The translations under genes were made by a program, and so were the position numbers. Positions 1 through 8,773 of a stretch of 64,000 nucleotides of DNA are shown here, piece by piece. The notes under the pieces are model-generated. The model was not told the origin of the DNA. It did not search any database and was given only the letters and a program-made list of their open reading frames with translations. Source of the stretch: Bifidobacterium breve DSM 20213 = JCM 1192 (lineage in GTDB: Bacteria; Actinomycetota; Actinomycetes; Actinomycetales; Bifidobacteriaceae); contig NZ_AP012324.1 in assembly GCF_001025175.1 (NCBI RefSeq), positions 248,001 to 312,000 on the forward strand, read 5' to 3'. The stretch's first letter is position 1. Every line of letters begins with the position of its first letter.

Positions 1-476
1 GCCACCTCGTCGGTGCCCTCGTTGAGTAGGTTCGGAGCCAGCGCGTTCTTCTTCTCGTTGCGGTAGTAGGTCAGCTCGGCGTGCTGCACATCGTCGGAGA
101 AGAAGGTCATCATGTCTTTGCTGAACTGCTTCGGAATCACGATGGCCGCATAGTATTTACCGGATTTCGCGCCTTCGATGGCGTCGGACTTGGAGGTGAT
201 GGTCCAGTCGAGTTCGCTGTTGGCGCGCAGGGCGTTGACCACTTGGTCGCCCACGGTGACTTTAACCGGAATCAGATCGGATCGATAGCCCTCATCCACA
301 TTGGCTACGGCGAACTTCAGGTTCTTCATGTTAGAGAACGGATCCCAGCAAGCGGCCACATTGAACCAGGTGAACAGGCCGGGAATCATGACCAAGCCAA
401 TCACGATGATGATGGACACCACATTGCTGGTCAAGCGCTTGATGTCGCCGGTAAAGAGCTTCCAGATTGTGCTCAT
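1..476 (-). CDS. YhgE/Pip-type membrane protein, 3' part beyond the window edge
   Basis: This is the N-terminal part (about 158 residues) of a minus-strand protein whose end lies outside the window. It begins MSTIWKLFTGDIKR, has a hydrophobic segment at about residues 18-35 ending in a Gly-Leu-Phe-Thr-Trp-Phe-Asn stretch, and then an extracytoplasmic region. This is the same architecture as the N-terminus of its upstream neighbour, so the two are tandem paralogues. YhgE/Pip proteins are large membrane proteins related to phage-infection proteins and to ABC-2-type permeases; their substrate is not established. The start ATG (474-476) overlaps the TGA of the upstream gene (473-475), which argues for one translationally coupled operon. 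Function in this organism is unknown. Membership of the family is inferred from the sequence pattern and the paralogy. Confidence 0.8.
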   Translation of the reverse strand, partial: MSTIWKLFTGDIKRLTSNVVSIIIVIGLVMIPGLFTWFNVAACWDPFSNMKNLKFAVANVDEGYRSDLIPVKVTVGDQVVNALRANSELDWTITSKSDAIEGAKSGKYYAAIVIPKQFSKDMMTFFSDDVQHAELTYYRNEKKNALAPNLLNEGTDEV

Positions 477-3097
477 CGTGCGTGCTTGCCTTCCTTGGTC
501 GGCGGTGTTGAGGGAATGGTAAGGGTGTCTGCGCTGTGGTCGGGCCGTGCCTCGACGTTGGCCGGCGGCCGGTGACCGGTTTTATGCCTGTACAGCATGG
601 TGCGAATCGATTCGTCGGAGAGGTTGCCGAGTTCGGTTTGGCGGCGGATGGAATCGCGCATATATTCCACGACCATCAGGAAGCCGACGATGATGAGCAC
701 CCATGCCAGCCACGTGCCCATCACCACGATCTTCTCGCTGGTGGTCAGCGAGAAGACGATGATGAGCGCTGCCGGCACCACGAATCCGGCAATCAACGCG
801 CCCAGCAAGAGGCGTGGGTAGTGGTAGGCGAATTTGGCGGCGCGGCGCTCGATGGCGTGGCGGTATTCCTCGCGGTCGGCCAGTGCGGCGATAGCCTGGG
901 TGACGCGGTATTCGTTGCTGGTGATGTGCACCGGCTCGCCGATAATCATGTCGCTTTCCTTGATTTCGCGGGCGAACAGACGGTTGAGATTCGCCAGCTT
1001 GGGGCGGGCGCCGAGGCCGAGCAGGAAGGCGAGCGTGGCGAAAATTAGCATTTTGCCGATGTAGCCAAACCAGTGACCGTCATAGAAACCGCCGATGGTC
1101 TCGCGCAAGGCGTCGATGGAATAGGTGAACGGCAGCAATGGGTAAAGCGTGCGGAAGAATCCCGGCATCATTTCGATCGGGTACAGGCCGGAGGCGCCGG
1201 GCACCTGCAGGATGACCAGCGCCACGCACACGCCTTTGCCCACGTGCATGAAGGTGGTGGAGAGGGCGAAAATCACTGACATGTACACCAGTGAAGTGAT
1301 GACGCAGGTGAGCAGGAACACGGGCGCGCTCGCGCATTGAATGCCGATGATGAGGTCGCCGATGCCAGTGACAAGGCCCTGGGTTGCGGCCAGCGTGGCC
1401 AGCAGCAGGAAACGGCCAAGATAGCCCTGGGAAGGGGTGAGGTTATCGATGTCTTCATCGTCGGTCTCGAGCTTGGGAATCACTACAAGCACGAATGCGC
1501 CCACCCACAGAGACAGGGTGGTGAACAGCGGTGCCATGCCGGAACCATAAGCGGCGACCGGATAGATGGCCTTCTCGCTAATGACGGTGGGAGAGAGCAT
1601 GAAGTCGGATATTGTGCTGGCGTCGAGTTTGCCGTCGGTGCCGATAAGCGCGTTTAGCGAACTGGAGATGCTCAGGGCCTTGATATCCGTGGCGAGTGTG
1701 CTGAGTTTGGCCTGCACGCCGGCCAGAGCCTGGTCGGTGCTGTTCAACGCGGTTGTGGTGGAGGAGACCGCTTTGTCGAGCTGGTCGAGGGTCTGCTCCG
1801 ATTGATCGATGAGCGAGCTTTGCGAGGTGATGCCGTTGGACAGCGTACTGGCTGTGGAACTCAACGTGTTCAGGCCGGTGTTGAGTTGGGGAAGCGCGCC
1901 GGAAACCAGTGTACTGCGTGCGGTGTTGGTGGCATCCAGTGTGGTCTGGGTAGCGGTGTTGAGGCTGCTGGCCAGACCTGCGGTATCGGTGTAGGCGTTA
2001 CCGATGGTGGTGTTGAGACTGCTGAGATTATTCAGGGTTTCGGCGAGGTTGCTATTGCGGTTGTCCAGCTTGCTGATGGCGGATTTGAGCGGTTCCTGAT
2101 TGGCGTTCGGCAGTTCCTTGAGCTGGGCGATGACATCGGCGTTGGCCTGATTGATGTCTGCGGCGGTATTGATCATGCCGCCTACCTGCTGGTTGGCGGA
2201 GTTCAGCATGCCGGTTACTGTGCCGATGCTCTGATTGGCTCGAGAGGAAGCCTGGCTCAGCAGGCTTGACCCTTGGTCGAGGGAGCCGGATGTGGCGGTG
2301 ACGAAAGTATTCAGACTGGTCTGTGTGGTGCCGATGAGTTTGGACGCGCCGGCCAGTCCCTGTGCGGTGTCGATGCCGAGTTCTCGTGCGTCTTCCAGCG
2401 CTTGGCGGGCCGTCCGTGTTTGTTCAGGCGTGCCGGCGAGCTTGGTGTTGAGTTTGGCGATGGTGTCTCGAGTGTGCTGCACGTCACTGGAGGCTTCATT
2501 GAGTGTAGCGATCGTTTTGGCTTTGGTCTGGTCTTCGGCAGCGATGGCTTTGTCTCCGACCGTGTTGATGACTTCGGTAAGCACCTCGGACACGGTGGAC
2601 ACAAAAGTGGAGTTGACCGTGCGGTCCACGGTGGATGCGCCGACGTCGGTGACTTTGGGCGCGATGGCGCTGGCTTTCTCGTTGACGTAGTACTGGAGGG
2701 TGGGTTTGTCTTTGCCGCCGGTCACCACACCGGCAAGGTCATTGGAGAAATCCTTGGGAATCACGATGGCGGCATAGGCTTTGCCGGATTCGACCTGGCT
2801 CATTGCTTCGGCCTCGGTAACGAAGGTCCAGCCGAGCTGGTCGTTGTCTTTAAGCTGGTTGACGATTTGGCCGCCAAGATTTTGTTTGCCGATCAGGGCG
2901 TTGTCGATGCCGGTGTCGTTGTTGGCCACGGCGACGGTGATGCCGTTGGTGTTGCCGTATGGATCCCAGAAGCCGACGATATTGTACCAGGAATACAGCG
3001 GCGGAATGAACACCATGCCGAACATGATCACCCAAGCTGCCGGCACTGTGAACAGGCGCGCGAAGTCGCGCTTGAGAACTTTCAGGATGTTGCCCAC
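473..3097 (-). CDS. YhgE/Pip domain membrane protein (874 aa)
   Basis: A large membrane protein with a YhgE N-terminal domain: one transmembrane segment at about residues 18-36, then a phage-infection-protein-like extracellular part. A long Ser/Thr/Asn/Gln-rich helical region (about 190-480) follows, with many regularly spaced Leu and Ala, suggesting a coiled coil outside the membrane. A block of about five transmembrane segments follows at about 530-720, resembling ABC-2 permeases, and two more lie near 770-825. The start is a GTG at 3095-3097 preceded by a G-rich ribosome site. It overlaps the next gene by four bases (ATGA). Family members are often encoded beside TetR regulators and have been proposed to export or secrete something. 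No substrate can be read from this sequence. Confidence 0.85.
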   Translation of the reverse strand: MGNILKVLKRDFARLFTVPAAWVIMFGMVFIPPLYSWYNIVGFWDPYGNTNGITVAVANNDTGIDNALIGKQNLGGQIVNQLKDNDQLGWTFVTEAEAMSQVESGKAYAAIVIPKDFSNDLAGVVTGGKDKPTLQYYVNEKASAIAPKVTDVGASTVDRTVNSTFVSTVSEVLTEVINTVGDKAIAAEDQTKAKTIATLNEASSDVQHTRDTIAKLNTKLAGTPEQTRTARQALEDARELGIDTAQGLAGASKLIGTTQTSLNTFVTATSGSLDQGSSLLSQASSRANQSIGTVTGMLNSANQQVGGMINTAADINQANADVIAQLKELPNANQEPLKSAISKLDNRNSNLAETLNNLSSLNTTIGNAYTDTAGLASSLNTATQTTLDATNTARSTLVSGALPQLNTGLNTLSSTASTLSNGITSQSSLIDQSEQTLDQLDKAVSSTTTALNSTDQALAGVQAKLSTLATDIKALSISSSLNALIGTDGKLDASTISDFMLSPTVISEKAIYPVAAYGSGMAPLFTTLSLWVGAFVLVVIPKLETDDEDIDNLTPSQGYLGRFLLLATLAATQGLVTGIGDLIIGIQCASAPVFLLTCVITSLVYMSVIFALSTTFMHVGKGVCVALVILQVPGASGLYPIEMMPGFFRTLYPLLPFTYSIDALRETIGGFYDGHWFGYIGKMLIFATLAFLLGLGARPKLANLNRLFAREIKESDMIIGEPVHITSNEYRVTQAIAALADREEYRHAIERRAAKFAYHYPRLLLGALIAGFVVPAALIIVFSLTTSEKIVVMGTWLAWVLIIVGFLMVVEYMRDSIRRQTELGNLSDESIRTMLYRHKTGHRPPANVEARPDHSADTLTIPSTPPTKEGKHAR

Positions 3098-3571
3098 TGA
3101 TACCCCCGGAGCCTGCTGCTGGATTACTGCGTTTCTCGTAGCGATACGGTAAGCGTAGCGCTACGGTTTAAGTAGCGTAATACCGCCGGGGGAGATTGAT
3201 GGGTGATTTCGTCCGAATATGCGACTGCCCGGCGGCTTATCGTGCGCCGTTGGGCAGTGTGTCTGGTTTTGGTGTTTGTGGGGCGTTGAAAAGAGTCGTT
3301 TTGGGCGGTATCCTCTCCCTGCCGGGAAAGCCCACCGCGTGGTTAACTTTTCACCGCGATGTGTTCGTCCCACCACGTAGTGACTGTTCCACGGCGAGGT
3401 GTCGCAAAATGGCTTTATTCAGCCAAAACCAAAATCCTGCTGACAACGTGGTGGGGTGTTCGCCGCGTGGTGGAGGTGGCTGTAAGGGTGTCAAACTGTT
3501 TTGATGCTCCTAAGTTTGGCAAACCCCCGATTGGGGTGATAGCGTGAGATGACGCTACGCGGAGGGAAATC
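3098..3571. promoter_or_regulatory. Divergent intergenic region with four related CCCACC(G/A)CGT sites
   Basis: This 474-bp gap separates the minus-strand YhgE operon from the plus-strand CmpB-like gene and must hold both promoters. It contains CCCACCGCGT (3331-3340) and CCCACCACGT (3369-3378), and the inverted sites ACGTGGTGGG (3446-3455) and CGCGTGGTGG (3464-3473). No regulator is encoded next to it. No convincing gene is visible inside. Confidence 0.35.
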
Positions 3572-4930
3572 ATGCTCAGAAACGACGATGCGGCCGCAAG
3601 CCCCGGGAATGCGCGGGAGCGCCGCAGCGGCATGGATATGCCGGGCACACATGCGGATTCCGAGGATAGGACTGCCGCGGACAACATTATCCACGTTGCC
3701 GATGGTGCCAAGTCCGCCGTCGTGGCTGATTTGGTGGCCGACGAGTTGGACGTTGTCGGTCTGAATCCCGATGCCAGGCGTCTGCCGATTCTGGCGCGTA
3801 TCTATGGTGTGCTGGTGCTGCTCGACGGTCTGGCCGTGCTGCCGTTGGTGGTGCTGACCTGCATCTACTCCGTGCGTGAGATTCTGAATGGCCGTGTGCA
3901 CGTCGATGCGATGAGTCTGACCTTCATTCTTTCCGTGGTCTACGCGTTGGTACTGATCGTCAGTGCCGTATGCCTCATCGTGTTCGGTGTTCTGCTATTG
4001 CGTAATCACCGCCGTTATGCCGCGCGATGGACGTATGTGCTGATGCCTCTCACCTTGGCCGACGGCATGCTGTCTCTGGCGCTGACCGGCCTCGGGTTCA
4101 ACCTGTTGCTGCCGATTATCCAGATGATCATCCTCATCGTGATTTCGGTGACTGCCGATCCCTCCCTGATAGAGGAGAGACGCTTGCAACGCGCGCTCAA
4201 GCGTATGGATGAGCGCGATGAGTACGAGTCCGCCGTTGCTGTCGGCATGCTCGGGCGTGACCAGTCCGGCAAAGGCTATATCGCACTGGACTTCTTCAAT
4301 ATCTTCTGGCTGTTCACCATCGCTTCAGTGGGCGGCTTGATTGTGGAGACGATATATCATTTTGCGCTCTATAACGGTGAGCTGCAGGACCGCGCGGGTC
4401 TGCTGTGGGGGCCGTTCTCGCCGATTTACGGCTGCGGTGCGGTTTTGGTCACCGTGTGTTTGAACCGCCTGTGGAAGGCGAATCCGTTTCTGATTTTCTG
4501 CGCGTCGGCGGTGATTGGCGGTGCGTTCGAATACTGCACGAGTTGGTTCATGGAAGTGGCATTCGGCATCACCGCATGGGACTACACCGGTCGCTGGCTG
4601 TCCATTGACGGGCGTACGTCGGGCCAGTTCATGTTCTTCTGGGGTCTGATTGGCGTGGTGTGGGTCCGCTGGCTGTTGCCTCGCCTGCTCGCGCTCATCA
4701 ATCGGATCCCCTGGAAAGTGCGGTATTCGTTGACTGCGGTGTGTGCGGTGCTGATGGTGATCGACATCGCCTTCACCCTGATGGCCCTAGATTGCTGGTA
4801 TGGGCGCATGGCCGGTCAGCCGCAGACTTCGCCGGTTGCGATGTGGTTCAGCGAGCGTTATAGCGATGCCTATATGGCCAATCGTTTCCAGACCATGCAC
4901 CTCGATCCCTCCAAGGCCGGGCGAATGTGA
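3572..4930 (+). CDS. CmpB-type putative ABC-transporter permease membrane protein
   Basis: A 452-residue membrane protein. The first 60 or so residues are hydrophilic and low in complexity. Three to four hydrophobic segments follow (about 75-195), then a cytoplasmic stretch rich in Arg and Glu (about 200-240). The C-terminal block (about 245-410) begins FWLFTIASVGGLIVETIYH and contains GPFSPIYGCGA and a WDY/TGR motif, which is the pattern of the putative ABC-transporter type IV (CmpB, formerly DUF1113) family. No ATPase gene is adjacent, so transport is not shown. The ATG at 3572 is supported by a GGAGGG site 7 bases upstream. The divergent neighbour is the YhgE/Pip operon, also membrane-located. 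Confidence 0.75.
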   Translation: MLRNDDAAASPGNARERRSGMDMPGTHADSEDRTAADNIIHVADGAKSAVVADLVADELDVVGLNPDARRLPILARIYGVLVLLDGLAVLPLVVLTCIYSVREILNGRVHVDAMSLTFILSVVYALVLIVSAVCLIVFGVLLLRNHRRYAARWTYVLMPLTLADGMLSLALTGLGFNLLLPIIQMIILIVISVTADPSLIEERRLQRALKRMDERDEYESAVAVGMLGRDQSGKGYIALDFFNIFWLFTIASVGGLIVETIYHFALYNGELQDRAGLLWGPFSPIYGCGAVLVTVCLNRLWKANPFLIFCASAVIGGAFEYCTSWFMEVAFGITAWDYTGRWLSIDGRTSGQFMFFWGLIGVVWVRWLLPRLLALINRIPWKVRYSLTAVCAVLMVIDIAFTLMALDCWYGRMAGQPQTSPVAMWFSERYSDAYMANRFQTMHLDPSKAGRM

Positions 4931-5130
4931 CGAATCTCTTATGCGAGAGGCGTAAGACAGCTCGTGCGTGGTGACCGGCCGGGCGATAGACTGGAGCATG
5001 TTGTGATAATTTGGGGTCTCTGACAGGGAGGCCGCCGGTCGCGCCACTGCCGGGGTCTTGGTCTCGGTTGCCGACGAACCGGTTGAGCGGGCAATCACAT
5101 ATTGCCCACCTGTAAGGAAAGGCAAGGCAC

Positions 5131-6585
5131 ATGGCCGAAGCTACGGCAAACATCGGTGTGATCGGACTGGCTGCGATGGGTTCCAACCTGGCGCGCAACC
5201 TGGCACACCACGGCAACACGGTGGCATTGTTCAACCGCCACTACTCCCGCACCGAAAAGCTGATGAATGAGCATGGCACCGAAGGCAACTTCGTGCCGGC
5301 CGAAACACTCAAGGAGTTCGCCGCATCCCTGAAGCGCCCGCGTACCGCGATTATCATGGTCAAGGCCGGTGCACCGACCGACGCGACTATCGAACAGCTG
5401 GAAAAGGTGTTCGAACCGGGCGACATCATCGTCGACGGCGGCAACTCCTTCTTCAAGGACACCATCAAGCGTGAGAAGGAAGTGCGCGCCAAGGGCTTCC
5501 ACTTCGTGGGCTGCGGCGTGTCCGGTGGTGAGGAGGGCGCGCTCAACGGCCCGTCCCTGATGCCTGGTGGCACTGCGGAATCCTGGAAGACCCTGGGCCC
5601 GATCCTCGAGTCCATCGCCGCCAAGGTGAACGGTGAGCCGTGCGTGACCCACATCGGCACCGATGGTGCCGGCCACTTCGTCAAGATGGTGCACAACGGC
5701 ATCGAATACGCCGATATGCAGGTGATTGGCGAGGCTTACGACATTCTGCGCCGTGGACTCGGCATGGACGCCGAGGAGATCGGCGATGTGTTCGAGGAGT
5801 GGAACAAGGGCGACCTTGACTCCTACCTCATCGAGATCACCGCTGAGATTCTGCACCATAAGGACGCCGAGACCGGCAAGCCGTTCGTGGACGTGGTCGT
5901 GGATCACGCCGGCATGAAGGGCACCGGTACCTGGACTGTGCAGACCGGTCTGGAGTTCGGTTCTCCGGTGGCCGCAATCGGCGAGGCAGTGTTCGCTCGT
6001 GCGCTTTCCTCCCATGGCGAGCTGCGTGAGGACGCTCAGAAGGAAGGACTGGCCGGCCCGAACAAGACCATCGATTTGGCTGGCGAAGACAAGGCCGCGT
6101 TCATTGAGGACGTGCGCAAGGCGCTGTTCGCCTCCAAGGTGGTGGCCTACGCGCAGGGTCTGAACGAGATTCAGGATGGAGCCAAGGAATACGGCTGGGA
6201 TATCAACCTGTCCGAGGTGGCCCGTATTTGGCGTGGCGGCTGCATTATTCGTGCCCAGTTCCTGCTCGACCGTATCACCGAGGCCTTCAAGGGCGATAAC
6301 CCGCCGGCCTCCCTGCTGTTCGACCCGTACTTCGAGAAGATTATCGGCGAATCGCAGGATGCATGGCGTCGCGTGATCGTGCGCGCTGTGGAAGCCGGTA
6401 TCCCGACCCCAGTGTTCTCCAGCTCCCTGGCCTACTACGATGGGCTGCGCTCCAAGCGTCTGCCCACCGCCCTGACCCAGTCCCAGCGCGACCTCTTCGG
6501 CGCCCACACCTACGGCCGCGTAGACAAGCCCGGCGTGTTTCACACTTTGTGGGCCGAAGAGGGCAAGCCGGAAATCGAAGCGTAG
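5131..6585 (+). CDS. gnd: 6-phosphogluconate dehydrogenase, decarboxylating
   Basis: This enzyme oxidises 6-phosphogluconate to ribulose 5-phosphate and CO2 in the oxidative pentose-phosphate pathway, normally with NADP. At 484 residues it has the usual family length. The N-terminal Rossmann motif GLAAMGSNLARNLA is at about residues 11-24, the substrate and catalytic region HFVKMVHNGIEYADMQ at about 182-197, and the helical dimer domain contains IWRGGCIIRAQFL near 370. The ATG follows AAGGAAAGG. Its 3' neighbours pgl, opcA and zwf encode the other enzymes of the same branch on the opposite strand, facing it. Bifidobacteria use the fructose-6-phosphate shunt for glycolysis, so this block is likely to serve NADPH and pentose supply. 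The TAG stop lies in a hairpin, and a degenerate copy of the last codons is found 155 bp downstream. Confidence 0.96.
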   Translation: MAEATANIGVIGLAAMGSNLARNLAHHGNTVALFNRHYSRTEKLMNEHGTEGNFVPAETLKEFAASLKRPRTAIIMVKAGAPTDATIEQLEKVFEPGDIIVDGGNSFFKDTIKREKEVRAKGFHFVGCGVSGGEEGALNGPSLMPGGTAESWKTLGPILESIAAKVNGEPCVTHIGTDGAGHFVKMVHNGIEYADMQVIGEAYDILRRGLGMDAEEIGDVFEEWNKGDLDSYLIEITAEILHHKDAETGKPFVDVVVDHAGMKGTGTWTVQTGLEFGSPVAAIGEAVFARALSSHGELREDAQKEGLAGPNKTIDLAGEDKAAFIEDVRKALFASKVVAYAQGLNEIQDGAKEYGWDINLSEVARIWRGGCIIRAQFLLDRITEAFKGDNPPASLLFDPYFEKIIGESQDAWRRVIVRAVEAGIPTPVFSSSLAYYDGLRSKRLPTALTQSQRDLFGAHTYGRVDKPGVFHTLWAEEGKPEIEA

Positions 6586-6600
6586 CTTCGGAATTTCCGG
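6568..6600 (+). terminator. Hairpin spanning the gnd stop codon
   Basis: CCGGAAAT-CGAAGC pairs with GCTTCG-(GA)-ATTTCCGG, leaving a three-base loop that contains part of the TAG stop (6583-6585). No T-run follows. It may slow or protect the 3' end of the gnd message. Confidence 0.45.
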
Positions 6601-6604
6601 CTTA

Positions 6605-6711
6605 GGGGAGCCTGGTGGGCTCCCCGGCCCTCTTCGGAGCGAGGCGGCTATGCCGCCGAGCCAACACTGAGCCTCGCCGCAGGCAAGTCCCTAATTGCAG
6701 GGCTGGAGGCG
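6605..6711 (+). repeat. Dispersed repeat, copy 1 (GGTGGGCTCCC...TAATTGCAGGG type)
   Basis: A 107-bp intergenic element starting with a hairpin built from GGGGAGCC and GGCTCCCC and ending with CTAATTGCAGGGCTGGAGGCG. A second copy with the same start, the same order of blocks (inner GAGCCAACACTGAGCC, then CCTAATTGCAGGG) and nearly the same length is at 29845-29949. The two copies sit in unrelated places, so this is a dispersed, structured element of MITE or REP type. Confidence 0.7.
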
Positions 6712-6740
6712 AAGAGGGCAAGCCGGAAACCGAGGCGTGA
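6711..6740 (+). repeat. gnd: Degenerate direct repeat of the last 30 bp of gnd
   Basis: Positions 6711-6740 match gnd 6556-6585, including a stop codon in the same place (TGA instead of TAG), with a few substitutions at mostly synonymous positions. The dispersed repeat lies between the two copies. Confidence 0.7.
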
Positions 6741-6745
6741 CGATA

Positions 6746-6780
6746 TAGCTAGGCTCCCCTCAGAGAGGGGAGCCTAGCTA
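6746..6780. terminator. Bidirectional terminator between gnd and pgl
   Basis: A perfect 15-bp inverted repeat, TAGCTAGGCTCCCCT and its complement around CAGAG, lies between the convergent gnd and pgl genes. No long T-run follows on either strand. Confidence 0.7.
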
Positions 6781-6785
6781 CAGCT

Positions 6786-7628
6786 TTACAGCTTAGTGAC
6801 GGTTTCTTCCGTGGAGAACCAGATGAATTCGTCCACTCCGTTGGCGTAGGACGACGGATAATTCGGATTATTCGGCTTCGAAAATACGTGTGCCAGCGAA
6901 TCGACCTTACTGGCACCGGCAGCGAAGAACCACGTGCGGCGCGAACTCGCAATCATCGGAGCCGTCAAAGAAACACGCAACGGCGGCATCTTGGGGGAGT
7001 GATTCACACCCACAGCCAGCCGGTCGGTGACTTTAACCTCATCATGGCCGGGGAACAGCGAAGCGTAATGGCCATCTGGTCCCATACCCAGAATCATCAG
7101 GTCGATGGTCGGCTTCGGGCCAAGCTCACGGATGAGCTCGGCCTCGTAATCGCGTGCAGCGGCGTCAAGCAACGCGTCGTTGGCAGCGTCAGCGGCGGCA
7201 CGAACGGCGTCGTCATCGCTTTCGGCATTGGCCATGGCGTCGGCAATCTCGTCGGTGGAACGCACGTCGGCTGCCATCTCATGAATATTCGACTCGGGCA
7301 GCTTGCCGTCGGCCACCAGTTTGTCCAGTAACAGTCGGCGGGCTTCCAGCGCATTGCGGTCGGTATCGTACGCCGGCACAAACCGTTCGTCACTCCACCA
7401 GAAATGCACGCGAGACCAGTCAATCGCCTCGGCCAGAGGATCATCCAGTACCAATCCCAGTGGTTGCGCGGCCGAGCCGCCGGACAGCGCCACATCCACG
7501 CGCGTGCGATGCGTACTATCCGGCAGCCTTTCAGCAAGCAGATCAAGCAATGCCAGCGCAAACCGCTGCGCGCCGGCCTGAATCATCAGATCCTTGTCTG
7601 GATAGACGACAAGTTTACGAGTTGCCAT
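6786..7628 (-). CDS. pgl: 6-phosphogluconolactonase
   Basis: It hydrolyses 6-phosphogluconolactone to 6-phosphogluconate, the step between Zwf and Gnd. The 280-residue protein has the NagB/Pgl fold signatures: VALSGGSAAQPLG (about 46-58), FWWSDERFVP (about 76-85) and MILGMGPDGHYASLFPGHDE (about 178-197). It is somewhat longer than many homologues owing to a helical Ala/Asp-rich insertion at about 120-160. It is the last gene of a minus-strand zwf-opcA-pgl cluster. The 122-bp gap to opcA is filled by a palindromic repeat element, so pgl may be transcribed at a reduced level or from its own promoter. Confidence 0.93.
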   Translation of the reverse strand: MATRKLVVYPDKDLMIQAGAQRFALALLDLLAERLPDSTHRTRVDVALSGGSAAQPLGLVLDDPLAEAIDWSRVHFWWSDERFVPAYDTDRNALEARRLLLDKLVADGKLPESNIHEMAADVRSTDEIADAMANAESDDDAVRAAADAANDALLDAAARDYEAELIRELGPKPTIDLMILGMGPDGHYASLFPGHDEVKVTDRLAVGVNHSPKMPPLRVSLTAPMIASSRRTWFFAAGASKVDSLAHVFSKPNNPNYPSSYANGVDEFIWFSTEETVTKL

Positions 7629-7650
7629 AAGTGTTCCTTCACGTAAAAAA

Positions 7651-7735
7651 GACCACCCTCAGTCAGCTCCCGTCAGCGGGAGCCAATATGCTCCTCCCGC
7701 TGACGGGAGGTGGTACGAAGTGCTGGAGGGTGGTC
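7651..7735. repeat. REP-like palindromic element, copy 1
   Basis: The element opens with GACCACCCTC and closes with GAGGGTGGTC, and has inner palindromes CTCCCGTCAGCGGGAG and CTCCCGCTGACGGGAG. Related copies lie inside murT (25561-25662) and after murT (26352-26392, partial). Here it separates opcA from pgl within the same transcription unit. Confidence 0.8.
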
Positions 7736-7750
7736 AAATGAATATGCTCA

Positions 7751-8773
7751 TCAGTGACGAATCAGATCCCAGCCCTTATTGATGACATCGGCGTAAATCT
7801 CATCCGGATCGATGCGACGCAACTCTTCGGTGAGGCAGTCCTCAATCGTGCGTACGGGAACGGAAATCGTCTGCGGAGCCTGCCCCGGCATGGAAATCAG
7901 TGCCTGATCCTCATACGGGCGTTCCAGTGACACCACGCCGTCATCGCGAGTCAGGTACACGCCGGTCACAGCCTCGGCATCGGGTACGAATTCGGTTTCG
8001 ACTGGTACTCCGAGCTTGAGGTGCAGCCATGCGCACAGCAGTTCCATCGGCAGGAAGTCGGCCTTGCCGGTCACCTTGGCAGCAGTGATGGGCAGGTGCG
8101 GCGGCTGATCCAGCATGGAGGCGAGCATCGCGCGCCATACGGTCAATCGGGTCCAGGAAAGATCGATGTCTTCTGGAGTCCAGTTGCGGCGCAGGCGTTC
8201 GATCGTTGCCTCGGGATTGTTGGAGTTCAGGGCGTCGGTGATACGGCTGCGGGCCATCGCACCCAACAGATCCTTGGAAGGATTCGACGGTGGCGTGGTC
8301 GGCCACCAAGCCACTACTGGTACATCCGGCACCAGCAGAGGAATGACCAGAGTATCCGGGTGATTGATCAGGCCGTTGCGCGGGCGCAGAATAATAATCT
8401 CGCCGGCACCGGCATCCGCGCCGAAGCGCACCTGGGCGTTCAGATTGGAGTCATTCGGGTCGGCCGAGCCGTCCGTCAGGTCGACTGCCGGATTATCGCG
8501 GTTGGCGCTGACCTCGGCGGCGACTTCACTGGCATTCGGCTCGTCGTTGGATTCGCTGCTGTGCGCGGTATCGGGCACAACGGCGATCACGCGGCAAGGA
8601 TGCTCGCGGCTGGCCGAATTGGCCACCTCAAGCGCGTGCTCCAGGTTGGTGTCGTCGGTGGCGATCAGCAGCGTCAATACACGGCCGGTCGCCGATTCGC
8701 CGCGCTCCTCGTGCAGTTGCTCGATTTTGTGCGCAATCTCGCGGGTGCGAGTGTTCGGCATATCGATGATCAT
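7751..8773 (-). CDS. opcA: Glucose-6-phosphate dehydrogenase assembly protein OpcA
   Basis: OpcA is needed for assembly or activity of glucose-6-phosphate dehydrogenase in cyanobacteria and actinobacteria. The 340-residue protein contains the family's PLLVPDVPVVAWWPTTPP segment (about 144-161) and a downstream SWTRLTVWRAMLASMLDQPP block (about 206-225). The gene overlaps the zwf stop codon (ATGA at 8770-8773) and a GGAGG site lies just upstream of its ATG, so the two proteins are translationally coupled. An Asp/Asn/Ser-rich insertion at about 80-110 looks like a disordered loop. Confidence 0.93.
   Translation of the reverse strand: MIIDMPNTRTREIAHKIEQLHEERGESATGRVLTLLIATDDTNLEHALEVANSASREHPCRVIAVVPDTAHSSESNDEPNASEVAAEVSANRDNPAVDLTDGSADPNDSNLNAQVRFGADAGAGEIIILRPRNGLINHPDTLVIPLLVPDVPVVAWWPTTPPSNPSKDLLGAMARSRITDALNSNNPEATIERLRRNWTPEDIDLSWTRLTVWRAMLASMLDQPPHLPITAAKVTGKADFLPMELLCAWLHLKLGVPVETEFVPDAEAVTGVYLTRDDGVVSLERPYEDQALISMPGQAPQTISVPVRTIEDCLTEELRRIDPDEIYADVINKGWDLIRH

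Noticed and set aside
5095..6543. 482-codon minus-strand frame opposite gnd
   Set aside because: It is a shadow of gnd, which has complete family motifs and a good start; the opposite frame has none.
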